Notes: generated from the sequence alone by a model not told the origin. A stretch of 64,000 bases of DNA from Pullulanibacillus sp. KACC 23026 (GCF_029094525.1 NZ_CP119107.1:1798001-1862000), one strand, 5' to 3'. Positions 29,126 through 38,933 are shown, counted from the first letter of the stretch. Translations and numbers: made by a program.

Positions 29126-29248
29126 GCCGGTGCAGGACAGAAAAAGCTTATGATGGAGCGTCCTTTAAAAAAATCGAATGATGTCTCGAGTTACTTTATT
29201 AATATTAGGGGAAAATGATGGCAGGCAAGAGAGCAAGGAGGTTTGTCA

Positions 29249-30292
29249 ATGTCGTCCAAAGAATCCATTGAAGCGAGAAAAAATTCTCATATTGACGTTG
29301 TATTAACTAATCAAGTCACTGGAGAGAACATTACCAATGGGTTTGATCGGTTCAGATTTACCCATCAAGCTTTACCTGAAATTAATTTTTCGGATATCCA
29401 TCTTGACACCGTTTTTTTGGAAAAAACGGTGAAAACACCATTCTTAATCAGTTCGATGACCGGAGGAACGGAACGCGCCTGGAAAATTAATCGCCATTTG
29501 GCAGAGGCAGCAGAGGTCAGGGGCTGGACTATGGGGGTGGGTTCAAGCCGGATCGCCATTGAACAGCCGGACCGTGCCTATTCGTTTAAAGTTCGGGAGG
29601 TTGCGCCATCCATCCCCTTGATTGCGAATTTGGGTGCGGTACAATTAAATAAAGGTTATAGGGTTAACGAATGCCGCCGAATTGTTGAAAGTCTAGAAAC
29701 TGATGCTTTAGTGCTTCATCTTAACAGTCTTCAGGAGGTCATTCAAACAAACGGTGATACAGAATTTAAAGGCCTTTTTAAAAAAATTGAGCAGTTATGC
29801 CGAGAACTTGAAGTGCCGCTTGGTGTTAAAGAAGTGGGCTGGGGTGTAAATGGCCAACTAGCTAAATCCTTATTTGATATTGGAGTCGCTTTTGTTGATG
29901 TAGCGGGGGCTGGCGGAACCTCTTGGACACAGGTTGAAAAGATAAGAAGCCAAGACCCAATAAAACGAAAGGCGGCCGAAATTTTTACCGAATGGGGCAT
30001 TCCAACTGCCGAGTGCTTAATTGAGGCCAAGAGAGCAAATGTGAAAGGGCCCCTTATCGCGAGCGGTGGCATGCTGAACGGTCTCGATGCAGCAAAAGCG
30101 CTTGGGTTAGGCGCACAGCTTGTCGGTTTCGGGCGCCGATTATTGGCGGGAGCAGATGAATCGACGGAGGCAGTTCTTAGTGCTTTTGAAACGATTGAAA
30201 TGGAACTGAAAATGGTCATGTTTGCTGTTGGCCACCAGAATGTGGAGAGCTTGCGCAAAACGCCACACTTAAAACAGATAGTTCGTATTTGA
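29249..30292 (+). CDS. fni: Type 2 isopentenyl-diphosphate delta-isomerase
   Basis: 347 residues of the FMN-dependent IDI-2 family. Readable motifs are NGFDRFRFTHQALPEI, PFLISSMTGGTERA (FMN/Mg region), SSRIAIEQPDR, PLIANLGAVQLN, LHLNSLQEVIQ, VKEVGWGV, VDVAGAGGTSWTQVE and the phosphate-binding ASGGMLNGLDAAKALGLGA. It interconverts IPP and DMAPP for isoprenoid synthesis. The ATG at 29249 has AAGGAGG seven bases upstream; a TTG two codons earlier is not used. Downstream is a peroxiredoxin-like gene on the same strand. Confidence 0.96.
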   Translation: MSSKESIEARKNSHIDVVLTNQVTGENITNGFDRFRFTHQALPEINFSDIHLDTVFLEKTVKTPFLISSMTGGTERAWKINRHLAEAAEVRGWTMGVGSSRIAIEQPDRAYSFKVREVAPSIPLIANLGAVQLNKGYRVNECRRIVESLETDALVLHLNSLQEVIQTNGDTEFKGLFKKIEQLCRELEVPLGVKEVGWGVNGQLAKSLFDIGVAFVDVAGAGGTSWTQVEKIRSQDPIKRKAAEIFTEWGIPTAECLIEAKRANVKGPLIASGGMLNGLDAAKALGLGAQLVGFGRRLLAGADESTEAVLSAFETIEMELKMVMFAVGHQNVESLRKTPHLKQIVRI

Positions 30293-30327
30293 AGCTAAAC
30301 TAAAGAATAAAGGAGCGTCGAAACATA

Positions 30328-30822
30328 GTGAAAGAGAAAGGTCTTCGGCTAGGAAGCCAACTTCCACAGTTTGTACTTGAAGGGGCAGATGGCTTGGTCT
30401 ATCGATCAGAGGATTGGAAAGGAAAGCCTGCTCTACTAATTTTTCATAGGGGAACTTGGTGTCATAGCTGTCGTAATCACCTTGAGCAAATTGGTCAAAA
30501 TATGGAAACGTTTCGGCAATTGGGTTTAGCGGTTTACTCGATTCTGGGTCAGAAGAAGGATCCGGTGATTAAGTTTTTAGAGAAGAATCCTCTGCCCTTT
30601 CCGGTTTTAATTGACGAGTCACGGGATGTCATTAAGGCTTTTGATGTCTATCATCCAATTGGATACGATGCATTTAACATCGCAAGGCCTAGCATTTTCT
30701 TAGTGTCACCTGAACAAACGATCCTTTATAGCTATGTGGGAAGGCACCAAGCAGACCTCCTAAAAAATGACAAATTGACGGCTACGGTCCATGAACTTTT
30801 GAGCAAGGTTCTAGTTGAATGA
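30328..30822 (+). CDS. Peroxiredoxin-like (AhpC/TSA-type) redox protein
   Basis: 164 residues with the thioredoxin fold of the redoxin/AhpC group. FHRGTWCHSCRNHLEQI carries Cys45 and Cys48 in a CxxC arrangement where the peroxidatic Cys of AhpC-type proteins sits. PFPVLIDESRDVIKAFDVYHP and SIFLVSPEQTILYSYVGR complete the fold. It probably reduces peroxides or acts as a bacterioferritin-comigratory-type thiol protein in the cytosol. A GTG start is preceded by AGGAG at a rather long 12 bases. Confidence 0.82.
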   Translation: MKEKGLRLGSQLPQFVLEGADGLVYRSEDWKGKPALLIFHRGTWCHSCRNHLEQIGQNMETFRQLGLAVYSILGQKKDPVIKFLEKNPLPFPVLIDESRDVIKAFDVYHPIGYDAFNIARPSIFLVSPEQTILYSYVGRHQADLLKNDKLTATVHELLSKVLVE

Positions 30823-30854
30823 TTTAGGACATAGGGAAATTACAGCATGGGATG

Positions 30855-31050
30855 AGACGGGGGGCCGTTTGCGCACGAAAAAAGAGGCCGCAACCGGGAA
30901 AATGGTGTGCAAGAGAAGTTTGCCCACGAAAACGAGCGAGATGAGAGCCAAATTGGTGGGTAAGCCAAGCTTCCCCACGAAAACGGAGGCCGCCACCGCC
31001 CGAGCAATGGTGCGCAAAAAAACGACTCCCCCCCCCTGAGAAATGGTGCC
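30855..31050 (+). repeat. Palindromic repeat locus 3 (51-bp type)
   Basis: Four AAAATGG-like cores (about 30899, 30950, 31004, 31040). The first two are 51 bp apart and are followed by AAGTTTGCCCACGAAAACG, shared with locus 4. Open frames cross this region on both strands but change from copy to copy and have no ribosome binding site. Confidence 0.8.
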
Positions 31051-31168
31051 GAAGGGGTAATAGGTGATGACATGAGTAGGCAGCGTTTGAAAAACTGCTT
31101 ACGGCCGAACGCGAAAACAAGTGAGCAGGGTCCTTCACAACAAAATAAATAAAGGGGAGGGTTTGACC

Positions 31169-31792
31169 GTGTATTTTGAACCTTACATAGAAATAGCTGA
31201 GCAACTTTCGTCAGCGGATCCGGCTCATGACGTCCTGCATGTTAAGCGAGTATTTAAAAATGGACAAGCGATATTAGAAAAGGAATTGGAAGCGGATGAA
31301 GAGGTGGTTCTGACGGCTATTCTTCTTCATGAATTGATTAATTTGCCAAAGGACCACCCTTTTTCCTCACGATCCGGCGATTTGTGTGCAGAACTTGCTG
31401 GAGAATTACTTGAGACCCATCAATTTCCTATCGAAAAAAGGGAGGCAGTCCTCACCTGTATTCGTCATCATTCTTTTTCAAAAGGAATAGTTCCAAAGAC
31501 GATCGAAGAAAAAATTGTGCAGGATGCGGATCGCTTAGATGCGATGGGCGCGATAGGGATTGCGCGTTGTTTTGCAACAAGTGCGGCTATGAAAAGACCC
31601 TTTTATCAAGAGAAGGATCCTTTTTCTAAAGACCGCGGGCTAGACGGTAAAGGGTATGCCGTTGATCATTTTTATCAAAAACTTCTTCGGTTAGGTGATG
31701 CGATGCATACAGAGGCAGCTAAAGGAATGGCCCAGTCACGACTTGAATTTATGAACCATTATCTTGATCAATTGGATAATGAACTGGGCTGA
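31169..31792 (+). CDS. HD domain-containing phosphohydrolase (YpgQ/YedJ-like)
   Basis: About 207 residues. The HD superfamily ligands are visible as AHDVLHVKRVFKNG (first His), LLHELIN (His in the HD position with Glu instead of Asp), CIRHHSF (His-His) and VQDADRLDAMGAIGIARCF (Asp). The last motif is diagnostic for the YedJ/YpgQ group, which hydrolyse nucleotides or similar phosphoesters. The GTG at 31169 is chosen because GGGGAGG lies 8 bases before it; longer frames upstream lack a site. HE in place of the usual HD pair is worth noting. Confidence 0.88.
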   Translation: MYFEPYIEIAEQLSSADPAHDVLHVKRVFKNGQAILEKELEADEEVVLTAILLHELINLPKDHPFSSRSGDLCAELAGELLETHQFPIEKREAVLTCIRHHSFSKGIVPKTIEEKIVQDADRLDAMGAIGIARCFATSAAMKRPFYQEKDPFSKDRGLDGKGYAVDHFYQKLLRLGDAMHTEAAKGMAQSRLEFMNHYLDQLDNELG

Positions 31793-31965
31793 ACCCCTAG
31801 AATGGAGGCTCCAACTGTCAATCCGCTAGTGTTGGCGGCGTCAAAACGCGCCATGGGAGGCTTTTTTGAATAGATCCTGACTGAGGGAACAAGCTAAAAG
31901 GGTCTCCATTTAAAACATGGAGTGTGTTTCTCATTTTCGATCTATTAGGAAGGAGTTTGAGATAA

Positions 31966-32163
31966 ATGGGCCGCCAGCATAAAACGCGTGTAAATCGTGA
32001 TGGGAATTCAACCACATTGCCTCAAACGCCGAAACAATTAAAACGCCCGTATGATCAAGGGGAAGAGCTTGAATTGGCTAGAGAGCTGGATGAGGTGTAC
32101 GATTTAAAGGCGCGGCAAGGCTATTCTCCAACAGAAGTGGAACGAAAAAAAGAGAAGCACTAA
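31966..32163 (+). CDS. Small hydrophilic protein, YfhD-like
   Basis: 65 residues, strongly charged (many Lys, Arg, Glu), opening MGRQHKTRVNRDGN and containing TLPQTPKQ and LARELDEVYDLKAR. The MGR... TPK... ELA layout is that of small YfhD-like proteins of spore formers, though the match is loose. AAGGAG precedes the ATG, and a good terminator follows, so it is a genuine small gene. Confidence 0.6.
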   Translation: MGRQHKTRVNRDGNSTTLPQTPKQLKRPYDQGEELELARELDEVYDLKARQGYSPTEVERKKEKH

Positions 32164-32167
32164 AGTC

Positions 32168-32202
32168 AAAGCTTTGAGGGCAACCGCTCTCAAAGCTTTT
32201 CT
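32168..32202 (+). terminator. Terminator of the small YfhD-like gene
   Basis: AAAGCTTTGAGGG / TCTCAAAGCTTT stem-loop with a T-rich tail five bases after the stop codon. Confidence 0.85.
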
Positions 32203-32230
32203 AATATTAGATCAAAGTTGAAAAAACCCA

Positions 32231-32259
32231 TTGACAATCAGATAAAACACATGTAAATT
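32231..32259 (+). promoter_or_regulatory. Promoter of the SAM-riboswitch/metH operon
   Basis: TTGACA, 17-bp spacer, TAAATT, about 45 bp upstream of the riboswitch. Confidence 0.65.
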
Positions 32260-32309
32260 TTGAATTATATAAAAATCAAGACGATTAACTGACATGAATT
32301 GAATATGTT

Positions 32310-32473
32310 CTCTTATCAAGAGCAGGTGGAGGGACTGGCCCGATGAAGCCCGGCAACCGGAAAAAAGTGTGCTTTTTTCACGGTGCTAACTCCAGCAGAC
32401 GTGTGTTCTGGCAGATGAGAGCCCCAATTATAACTAACCAAGGGTCTTTCTGCTGACAGAAAGGCTCTTTTTA
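32310..32473 (+). ncRNA. SAM-I riboswitch (S box) with terminator
   Basis: The aptamer runs from CTCTTATCAAGAGCAGGTGG to GCAGATGAGAG (32310-32421) and contains GGACTGGCCCGATGAAGCCCGGCAACC and the GGTGCTAACTCCAGCAGA junction, all hallmarks of S-box RNA. An expression-platform terminator GGGTCTTTCTG / CAGAAAGGCTC followed by TTTTTATT lies at 32442-32473. High SAM should stop transcription of metH and the gene after it. Confidence 0.97.
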
Positions 32474-32674
32474 TTGTTTGGGAAACGATTAATGGAAAAA
32501 TCATAGTCGGTATGAATGAGCCGCTGCGGACATGATGACAAAGCTGAACGGTGATATTTTTGAAAAAAATGGCTATTCCAGCTCAAACTCTCATAAGTCG
32601 ATTCTTCCTGCCATGCATTTAGCGAAGAGGCACATAACATGATATGTCAGTCTAGGTTACGAAAGGAGCACGCA

Positions 32675-35600
32675 ATGGATACAACTTTACAGCAGGCGAT
32701 GAAACAGCGCATTCTTCTTTTAGATGGTGGAATGGGAACGCTTCTTCAACAAAAACAATTATCGGAGGCTGATTTTGGCGGCCCTGAGTTAGATGGCTGC
32801 AATGAATATTTGAATCTTACTCGTCCTGATGTCATTGAGGCGATACATCGCGACTATCTAGAAGCGGGTGCGGATATTATTTCGACCAATACTTTTGGTT
32901 CGACACCGCTTGTGTTAGCGGAATACGAAGTGGCAGAACGAGCGGAAGAGATTTCGAGAAAAGCGGCTGAATTAGCTAGAAAGGCGGCGGACGCCTACTC
33001 CACGAGTAAGTGGAGACGTTATGTGGCAGGGGCGATGGGACCTACGACCAAAAGTTTGTCGGTCACGGGAGGAGCGACCTTCGAAGAACTCTCTGAATCT
33101 TATAAAATCCAGGCTCGAGGTTTGATTGAAGGCGGTGCAGATGTCCTTCTTTTGGAAACGTCACAGGATCTTTTAAATGTAAAAGCAGCCAGTCTTGGAA
33201 TCCGCCAAGCTTTTGAGGAGTTAGGAAAAGAGCTGCCTGTGATGATCTCAGGAACAATCGAGCCGATGGGAACGACGCTTGCCGGGCAAACGATTGATGC
33301 GTTTTATCTATCCGTGGAGCACCTTAAGCCTTTATCAGTCGGCTTGAACTGCGCAACAGGCCCTGAATTCATGCGCGACCATATTCGGACTCTAAGCGAA
33401 TTGGCCCAATCCGGCGTCAGTTGTTATCCGAATGCAGGTCTTCCAGATGAGGAAGGACACTATCACGAAACACCGGTTAGTTTTGCGAAAAAGATGGCCG
33501 ACTTTGCGGAACAGGGCTGGTTGAATGTGGTCGGCGGTTGCTGCGGCACGACGCCTGATCATATTGCTGAGCTTCGACAAGCAGTCGCTGGGAAAGCGCC
33601 TCGAACGCTTCCGGCTGTCCATTCCCATGCCGTATCAGGCCTGACCTCTTTGTTTTTGGAAGAGGATAATCGCCCGATAATGGTGGGTGAACGGACGAAT
33701 GTCATTGGCTCGCGAAAATTTAAGCGGTTAATCCAAGAAGGCGACTATGAAGCAGCTTCAGAGATTGCAAGAGATCAAGTGAAGTCGGGAGCTCATGTCA
33801 TTGATATTTGCCTGGCAGACCCTGATCGCGAGGAAAACGAAGACATGGAAGCTTTTCTTTCTAAAGTCGTTCGAAAGGTCAAGGTTCCGCTCATGATCGA
33901 CTCAACGGATGCTCAGGTGGTTGAGCTCGGACTAAAGCAATCCCAAGGAAAAGCGATCATCAACTCTACGAATCTAGAAGACGGGGAAGAGCGGCTTGCT
34001 CGGTTTGCGAGATTAGCGAAAAAATATGGGGCCGCTCTAGTTGTCGGAACGATCGATGAAGAAGGGATGGCCGTAACTCGTGAACGGAAACTCGAGGTGG
34101 CCAAACGATCAGTTGACCTCCTTGTTAATAAATATGGTCTTGAGCGATCGGATCTTATTTTTGATCCACTGACCTTCCCCGTTGGAACGGGTGACGCCAA
34201 GTACATTGGCTCCGCACTTGAAACCGTTGAAGGCATCCGTTTATTAAAAGAGCACTTTCCGGAGTGCCCGACCATTTTGGGAATAAGCAATGTTTCTTTC
34301 GGTCTTCCTCCTGCAGGACGTGAGGTGCTGAACTCCGTCTTTTTATATGAGTGCACAAAGGCGGGGTTAGGCTACGCGATTGTCAACACAGAAAAGCTAG
34401 AGCGTTATGCCTCGATTTCTAAGGAAGAACGTGAGCTGGCCCAGAATCTCCTTTTTAAGACGACAGATGAACTTGTTCAGGAATTCACGGCCTTTTATCG
34501 CAAGAAAAAGCCAGTTGCGCCAGAGAATCGTCCACAGTTACCTTTAAATGAGCGGCTCGCTCAATATGTAGTGGAAGGGACTAAGCAGGGCTTGATTGAC
34601 GATTTGAATGAGGCTCTGAAACAATCAAAGCCGTTGGACATTATTAATGGTCCGTTAATGGACGGCATGACGGAAGTCGGACGCTTGTTTAATTTAAATG
34701 AATTGATTGTTGCAGAAGTGCTTCAAAGCGCGGAGGTTATGAAAGCCGCTGTTGCTCATCTTGAACCCTTTATGGAGAAAACGGAAACGGCCAATAAGGG
34801 AAAGATCCTTCTTGCAACGGTCAAAGGGGATGTCCATGATATTGGCAAAAATTTAGTGGAGATCATTTTAACGAACAACGGCTTTGAGGTCATTAATTTG
34901 GGAATTAAGGTTCCCCCCGAACAGCTTATTCAAGCTTATCGTGAACACGAACCTGATATGATCGGCCTGTCGGGTCTTCTCGTCAAATCTGCCCAGCAAA
35001 TGGTCGTAACAGCAGACGATTTACAAAAAGCAGGCGTGAAGGCCCCGCTGCTAGTCGGCGGGGCGGCTCTTACGAAAAAGTTCACGTACACCAAAATTAA
35101 GCCGCAGTATGAGCCTCCTGTCATGTTCGCGAAGGATGCCATGGAAGGTCTTGATTTTGCAAACCGTCTCGTCCAAAGTGCTAATCGTGAAGCTTTGCTT
35201 GAAGAGCTGGAAAAAGCACGTCAAGCTATGGAAGCAAAAAAAATTACAGATGCGCAGCTTAGACGTGAACCGACCGAGAAAAAGGCGCACTCGACCATTC
35301 GTCGGGATGCCCCTGTTTATCAACCGGCTGACCTCGAGCGCCATATCCTGCGTCATTATCCGATTAAATATATTCGACCTTATATCAATTACCAAATGCT
35401 GATCGGCAAACATTTAGGCTTCAAAGGCAATGTCCTTAAGAGTCTTGAAGAAGGCGATCAAAAGGCAGTCGAGCTGTATGAGTTGATTCAAGAACTTCTT
35501 AACATCAGTGAAAGAGGAGATTTGCTTCAAACTCATGCGCTGTATCAATTCTTCCCCGCCCAAGCCGATGGAGACGATGTTTTAATTTATGACCCGCATG

Positions 35601-36118
35601 ATCAAAAGACGGTGATTGAACGTTTCCAGTTTCCAAGACAGCAAAAGCCGTCTTATTTATGTCTCTCTGATTTTCTCCGGCCCGTTCAGAGTGGTGTCAT
35701 GGATTATGTGGCGTTCTTTTCTGTCACAGCCGGTCGTGGTGTCCGAGATTTAGCTGAAAAGTGGAAGAATGAAGGGGATTATTTGCGTTCTCATGCGATT
35801 CAGTCATTAGCCCTTGAACTGGCTGAAGCTTTTGCAGAGCGCGTTCACCAAATGCTTCGGGACAGCTGGGGATTCCCCGACCCGCAGGAGATGACGATGC
35901 GTGAACGGTTTATTGCCCGTTATCAGGGCTTGCGTGTTTCTTTTGGCTATCCCGCTTGTCCTAACTTAGAGGACCAGGAGAAATTGTTTCGCTTGATTCA
36001 TCCCGAAGATATCGGAGTTGAATTGACGGATGGCTTTATGATGGACCCAGAAGCCAGTGTGTCCGCACTTGTCTTCTCACATCCGGAAGCCAAATACTTT
36101 AGTGTAGAAAATGAATAG
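32675..36118 (+). CDS. metH: Cobalamin-dependent methionine synthase MetH
   Basis: 1147 residues with all four MetH modules. The homocysteine-binding domain (1-~320) has LLDGGMGTLLQ and the zinc-ligand motif GGCCGTTPDHI; the pterin-binding domain (~340-600) has GERTNVIGSRKFKRLI; the B12 cap and B12-binding domain (~625-860) has the cobalt-ligand motif DVHDIGKN (near residue 720) and GLSGLLVKSAQQM; the SAM-dependent reactivation domain (~890-1147) has DYVAFFSVTAGRGVR and RVSFGYPACPN. It methylates homocysteine from methyl-THF. The inner ATG at 32675 is chosen because GAAAGGAG precedes it. It sits behind the SAM riboswitch, and the methyl-THF-producing enzyme follows 16 bp downstream. Confidence 0.97.
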   Translation: MDTTLQQAMKQRILLLDGGMGTLLQQKQLSEADFGGPELDGCNEYLNLTRPDVIEAIHRDYLEAGADIISTNTFGSTPLVLAEYEVAERAEEISRKAAELARKAADAYSTSKWRRYVAGAMGPTTKSLSVTGGATFEELSESYKIQARGLIEGGADVLLLETSQDLLNVKAASLGIRQAFEELGKELPVMISGTIEPMGTTLAGQTIDAFYLSVEHLKPLSVGLNCATGPEFMRDHIRTLSELAQSGVSCYPNAGLPDEEGHYHETPVSFAKKMADFAEQGWLNVVGGCCGTTPDHIAELRQAVAGKAPRTLPAVHSHAVSGLTSLFLEEDNRPIMVGERTNVIGSRKFKRLIQEGDYEAASEIARDQVKSGAHVIDICLADPDREENEDMEAFLSKVVRKVKVPLMIDSTDAQVVELGLKQSQGKAIINSTNLEDGEERLARFARLAKKYGAALVVGTIDEEGMAVTRERKLEVAKRSVDLLVNKYGLERSDLIFDPLTFPVGTGDAKYIGSALETVEGIRLLKEHFPECPTILGISNVSFGLPPAGREVLNSVFLYECTKAGLGYAIVNTEKLERYASISKEERELAQNLLFKTTDELVQEFTAFYRKKKPVAPENRPQLPLNERLAQYVVEGTKQGLIDDLNEALKQSKPLDIINGPLMDGMTEVGRLFNLNELIVAEVLQSAEVMKAAVAHLEPFMEKTETANKGKILLATVKGDVHDIGKNLVEIILTNNGFEVINLGIKVPPEQLIQAYREHEPDMIGLSGLLVKSAQQMVVTADDLQKAGVKAPLLVGGAALTKKFTYTKIKPQYEPPVMFAKDAMEGLDFANRLVQSANREALLEELEKARQAMEAKKITDAQLRREPTEKKAHSTIRRDAPVYQPADLERHILRHYPIKYIRPYINYQMLIGKHLGFKGNVLKSLEEGDQKAVELYELIQELLNISERGDLLQTHALYQFFPAQADGDDVLIYDPHDQKTVIERFQFPRQQKPSYLCLSDFLRPVQSGVMDYVAFFSVTAGRGVRDLAEKWKNEGDYLRSHAIQSLALELAEAFAERVHQMLRDSWGFPDPQEMTMRERFIARYQGLRVSFGYPACPNLEDQEKLFRLIHPEDIGVELTDGFMMDPEASVSALVFSHPEAKYFSVENE

Positions 36119-36134
36119 GGTAGAGGAGTGAGAA

Positions 36135-38075
36135 GTGGTGGGACTGTCTAATGGGGAACACTTTCGTACAAGAATTCAAAAAGGGTATCTGATTGGCGAT
36201 GGAGCAATGGCTACTTTGCTTCATCAATCCGGTCAGCCGATTCGTTCTTGCTTTGAAGAGCTTAACTTGTCAGACCCTCATCTTATTAAAGGTGTTCACA
36301 GTGCTTATTTGCACGCGGGGGCACGACTGATTCAAACGAATTCTTACAGTGCGAGTCGTGTGGGTCTCGCTCGTTATGGATTGGGTGAACAGGTCGACGC
36401 GATTAATCGGGCGTCTGTTCAAATCGCGCGTGAAGCCGTATATGAGGCCCAATTGGAATCAACTGATCCAGCTTTTGTCTTTGGAACAATTGGCTCAATG
36501 ATTGATTTTATTAAACAAACGGATCCGAAAGAGCAAGAAGCACTTATTGAAAACTTAGTTGAAGAACAGGCATCAGCCTTGTTAGAGGAAGGCGTCGATG
36601 GCCTCATCCTTGAAACCTATGCAGACTTGCAGGAGCTTAGCTTAGCATTAAGAAAAGTAAGAAGGTTGACTGATTTGCCAATCGTCACCAATCTTTCCCC
36701 CCTAGTTATAGGGGTGACTCGAGACGGCTATTCGATTGAAGAAGCGTTCAAGCAGCTTGTTGAATTAGGAGCAGATGTGGTTGGTTTGAATTGTCGATTA
36801 GGTTTAAGCGGACTTTTACGGACGTATGAACAAACATCGCTTGAACCCGGTATTCCATATGCTGCTGTGCCGAACGGCGGATTGCTTCATATGGAGGAGG
36901 ACGGCGCATATGCTTATACGGCGAATGCTGATTATTTTGCTGACATTGGAACGGAACTGGTCCAAAAAGGAATTCGCTTGATTGGTGGCTGCTGTGGCAC
37001 ATCCCCTAATCATATTAAAGCCTTGAAAAATCGTCTTGATCAGACAGACTTCACATTAGGGGACACAGGTATAAAAAGTCAAAAGCCTTTAAAGGTAATA
37101 GAGCCGCTTTCTGCATCGGCTAGCCAGCCTGCGAAGGAAGATGCCGTTTTTTCGGTCAATGGAGTGAAGCCCCCAACCTTACTTGAAAAGGTGAAGCAGG
37201 AAACGACGATTGTCGTCGAGTTAGACCCGCCGAGGATGTTAAATGTAGAAAAGTATATTAAAGGGGCAGAGGCACTCCATGCTGCAGGTGTGGATGCGAT
37301 CACACTTGCTGATAATTCACTCGGTACGGTCCGTGTAAGTAATATGGCACTTGCTAGTCTGCTTAAAGCTAGAGGCATGGAACCGCTTGTGCATATTGCC
37401 TGTCGCGATCGTAACCTAATTGGTCAGCAATCTCATTTAATGGGGCTGCATGTACTAGGCATCCATCAAATCTTACTGGTCACAGGGGATCCTTCTAAAT
37501 TTGGTGATCTTCCTGGTGCGACCTCCGTCTACGATGTGTCGTCTACGGAGCTTATTAGAATGGTAAAAAAACTGAATAATGGTCACGCTTTCTCAGGACA
37601 ATCTTTAAAGGCTCCATCCACTTTTGTCATCGGCACCTCCTTTAATCCCAATGTGCTTAACTTTAATAAGGCAATGGATCGCTTGAAACGCAAAATCGAG
37701 GCAGGGGCTGATTATGTCATGACCCAGCCGATTTATGATGCACGACTTTTTGAAAAACTCGCCCGTGCAGTGGAGCCTCTTGGCATTCCGGTATTTGTCG
37801 GCATTATGCCTCTAACGAGTGCACGCAATGCACAGTTTCTTCATCACGAGGTCCCGGGCATCAGCTTAACTGAGACTATTTTAAAAAGAATGCAGGACGC
37901 TCCTGAAGAATCAGCACATGAAGAAGGCATCAGGATAGCGGAAGAATTAGTGGATGAAGCCGCTGATTATTTTAATGGGATTTACCTCGTTACGCCGTTT
38001 CTGCGTTATGAGTTGACTGTTCACCTCACACACTACTTGAGAGATCGTTCCAAACGTTTACAAATAAAAAAATAA
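36135..38075 (+). CDS. Bifunctional homocysteine S-methyltransferase / methylenetetrahydrofolate reductase (YitJ-like)
   Basis: 646 residues. The N-terminal homocysteine S-methyltransferase domain (~1-300) has GDGAMATLLHQSG, VGLNCRLG and the zinc-binding GGCCGTSPNHI. The C-terminal FAD-dependent MTHFR domain (~350-640) has VVELDPPR, LLVTGDPSKFGD, AGADYVMTQPIYD and PVFVGIMPL. The fusion is that of B. subtilis YitJ, itself an S-box gene. It provides 5-methyl-THF for MetH encoded directly upstream. GAGGAG precedes the GTG start. Confidence 0.95.
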   Translation: MVGLSNGEHFRTRIQKGYLIGDGAMATLLHQSGQPIRSCFEELNLSDPHLIKGVHSAYLHAGARLIQTNSYSASRVGLARYGLGEQVDAINRASVQIAREAVYEAQLESTDPAFVFGTIGSMIDFIKQTDPKEQEALIENLVEEQASALLEEGVDGLILETYADLQELSLALRKVRRLTDLPIVTNLSPLVIGVTRDGYSIEEAFKQLVELGADVVGLNCRLGLSGLLRTYEQTSLEPGIPYAAVPNGGLLHMEEDGAYAYTANADYFADIGTELVQKGIRLIGGCCGTSPNHIKALKNRLDQTDFTLGDTGIKSQKPLKVIEPLSASASQPAKEDAVFSVNGVKPPTLLEKVKQETTIVVELDPPRMLNVEKYIKGAEALHAAGVDAITLADNSLGTVRVSNMALASLLKARGMEPLVHIACRDRNLIGQQSHLMGLHVLGIHQILLVTGDPSKFGDLPGATSVYDVSSTELIRMVKKLNNGHAFSGQSLKAPSTFVIGTSFNPNVLNFNKAMDRLKRKIEAGADYVMTQPIYDARLFEKLARAVEPLGIPVFVGIMPLTSARNAQFLHHEVPGISLTETILKRMQDAPEESAHEEGIRIAEELVDEAADYFNGIYLVTPFLRYELTVHLTHYLRDRSKRLQIKK

Positions 38076-38081
38076 ATCTAA

Positions 38082-38117
38082 AAGGATATCGCTGTTAAAA
38101 AGTGGTATCCTTTTTTC
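38082..38117 (+). terminator. Terminator of the metH operon
   Basis: AAGGATATC / GTATCCTT stem followed by TTTTTT shortly after the stop codon. Confidence 0.85.
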
Positions 38118-38188
38118 ATAGGCTCATTCTTTTTATTGAATAGAAGTTAGTTAGACGATTAGTGACTGTTAAGCAGAAGGGAAATGAA

Positions 38189-38788
38189 GTGAAGAAAATG
38201 GCGAACAACCAACGCCCTATTGATCAGTTTTCCAATCGGGATATTCTCACCAGCCTGTATATGAGTCAGGGCCTGTTATTGCTGGCATCACTGGTGATTT
38301 ATGGGGTCTTTATTCGAGATTTTAAAGTGATCGAACAGGTATGGATGGTGACCGATCCTTATTATTTTATTTATGCTCTAATCGTGGCTCTTGCCATCGT
38401 TGGGATCGAGCTCGTCCTTGAATTTAAACTGCCAGGGGACTGGTTTCAGGATAATGGAACCAATGAACGGCTGATGCAGGCGCTATCGATTCCTCATCTC
38501 TTTGTTGCGATGGCAGTCGTGGCAATAGTGGAAGAACTGTTATTTCGAGGGATGCTGCAAACCGAATTTGGTCTAGTTATAAGCAGTATTCTGTTTGCTG
38601 TGATTCATTTGAATTATATCAAAAAGCCTATTTTACTAGGATTTGTCATCCTGCTAAGCTTTATTTTAGGGGGCTTGTTTGCTTTGACCCATAGCCTCAT
38701 CATAACGATCCTCACTCATTATTTGATCGATGTGCTTCTTGGGTTGTACATGAAGTGGACTCAGGGTCGTTTAATGGGTGAGAGCTAG
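38189..38788 (+). CDS. CPBP family intramembrane metalloprotease
   Basis: About 199 residues with at least five hydrophobic helices. The three Abi/CPBP motifs are present: EELLFRGML (Glu-Glu-x-x-x-Arg), the FAVIHLNY segment (F-x-x-x-H) and the late HYLIDVLLG (H-x-x-x-D-like). Members cleave within membranes, as Rce1-type prenyl proteases or bacteriocin self-immunity proteins. GTG 38189 is preceded by GAAGGGA; ATG 38198 is alternative. Neighbours do not include a bacteriocin gene. Confidence 0.85.
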   Translation: MKKMANNQRPIDQFSNRDILTSLYMSQGLLLLASLVIYGVFIRDFKVIEQVWMVTDPYYFIYALIVALAIVGIELVLEFKLPGDWFQDNGTNERLMQALSIPHLFVAMAVVAIVEELLFRGMLQTEFGLVISSILFAVIHLNYIKKPILLGFVILLSFILGGLFALTHSLIITILTHYLIDVLLGLYMKWTQGRLMGES

Positions 38789-38795
38789 GAAAGCG

Positions 38796-38830
38796 TGCCT
38801 TACACAGAGGGGACGACTCAGTGTAAGGCA
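38796..38830. repeat. Perfect inverted repeat after the CPBP gene
   Basis: TGCCTTACAC / GTGTAAGGCA, 10-bp arms and a 15-base loop. There is no T-run on the plus side, so it may only be a weak terminator or a protein site. Confidence 0.6.
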
Positions 38831-38903
38831 AATCCCCGCTTGGCATTGGCTGTCCTGTTTTTGCAGGAACGACGGTGTTTTTTCTTGTCCCCTCTTTTTA
38901 TGG

Positions 38904-38933
38904 TTGACAAAAAATTCCGAAACAGTGTAAATT
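38904..38933 (+). promoter_or_regulatory. Promoter of the XRE-type regulator
   Basis: TTGACA, 18-bp spacer, TAAATT, 36 bp before the start codon. Confidence 0.65.

Noticed and set aside
30815-31204. Open frames on both strands through repeat locus 3
   Set aside because: They overlap the 51-bp repeats, have no translation signals and conflict with each other.
38796-38830. Intrinsic terminator of the CPBP gene
   Set aside because: The stem is perfect but no T-run follows, so it is listed only as an inverted repeat.
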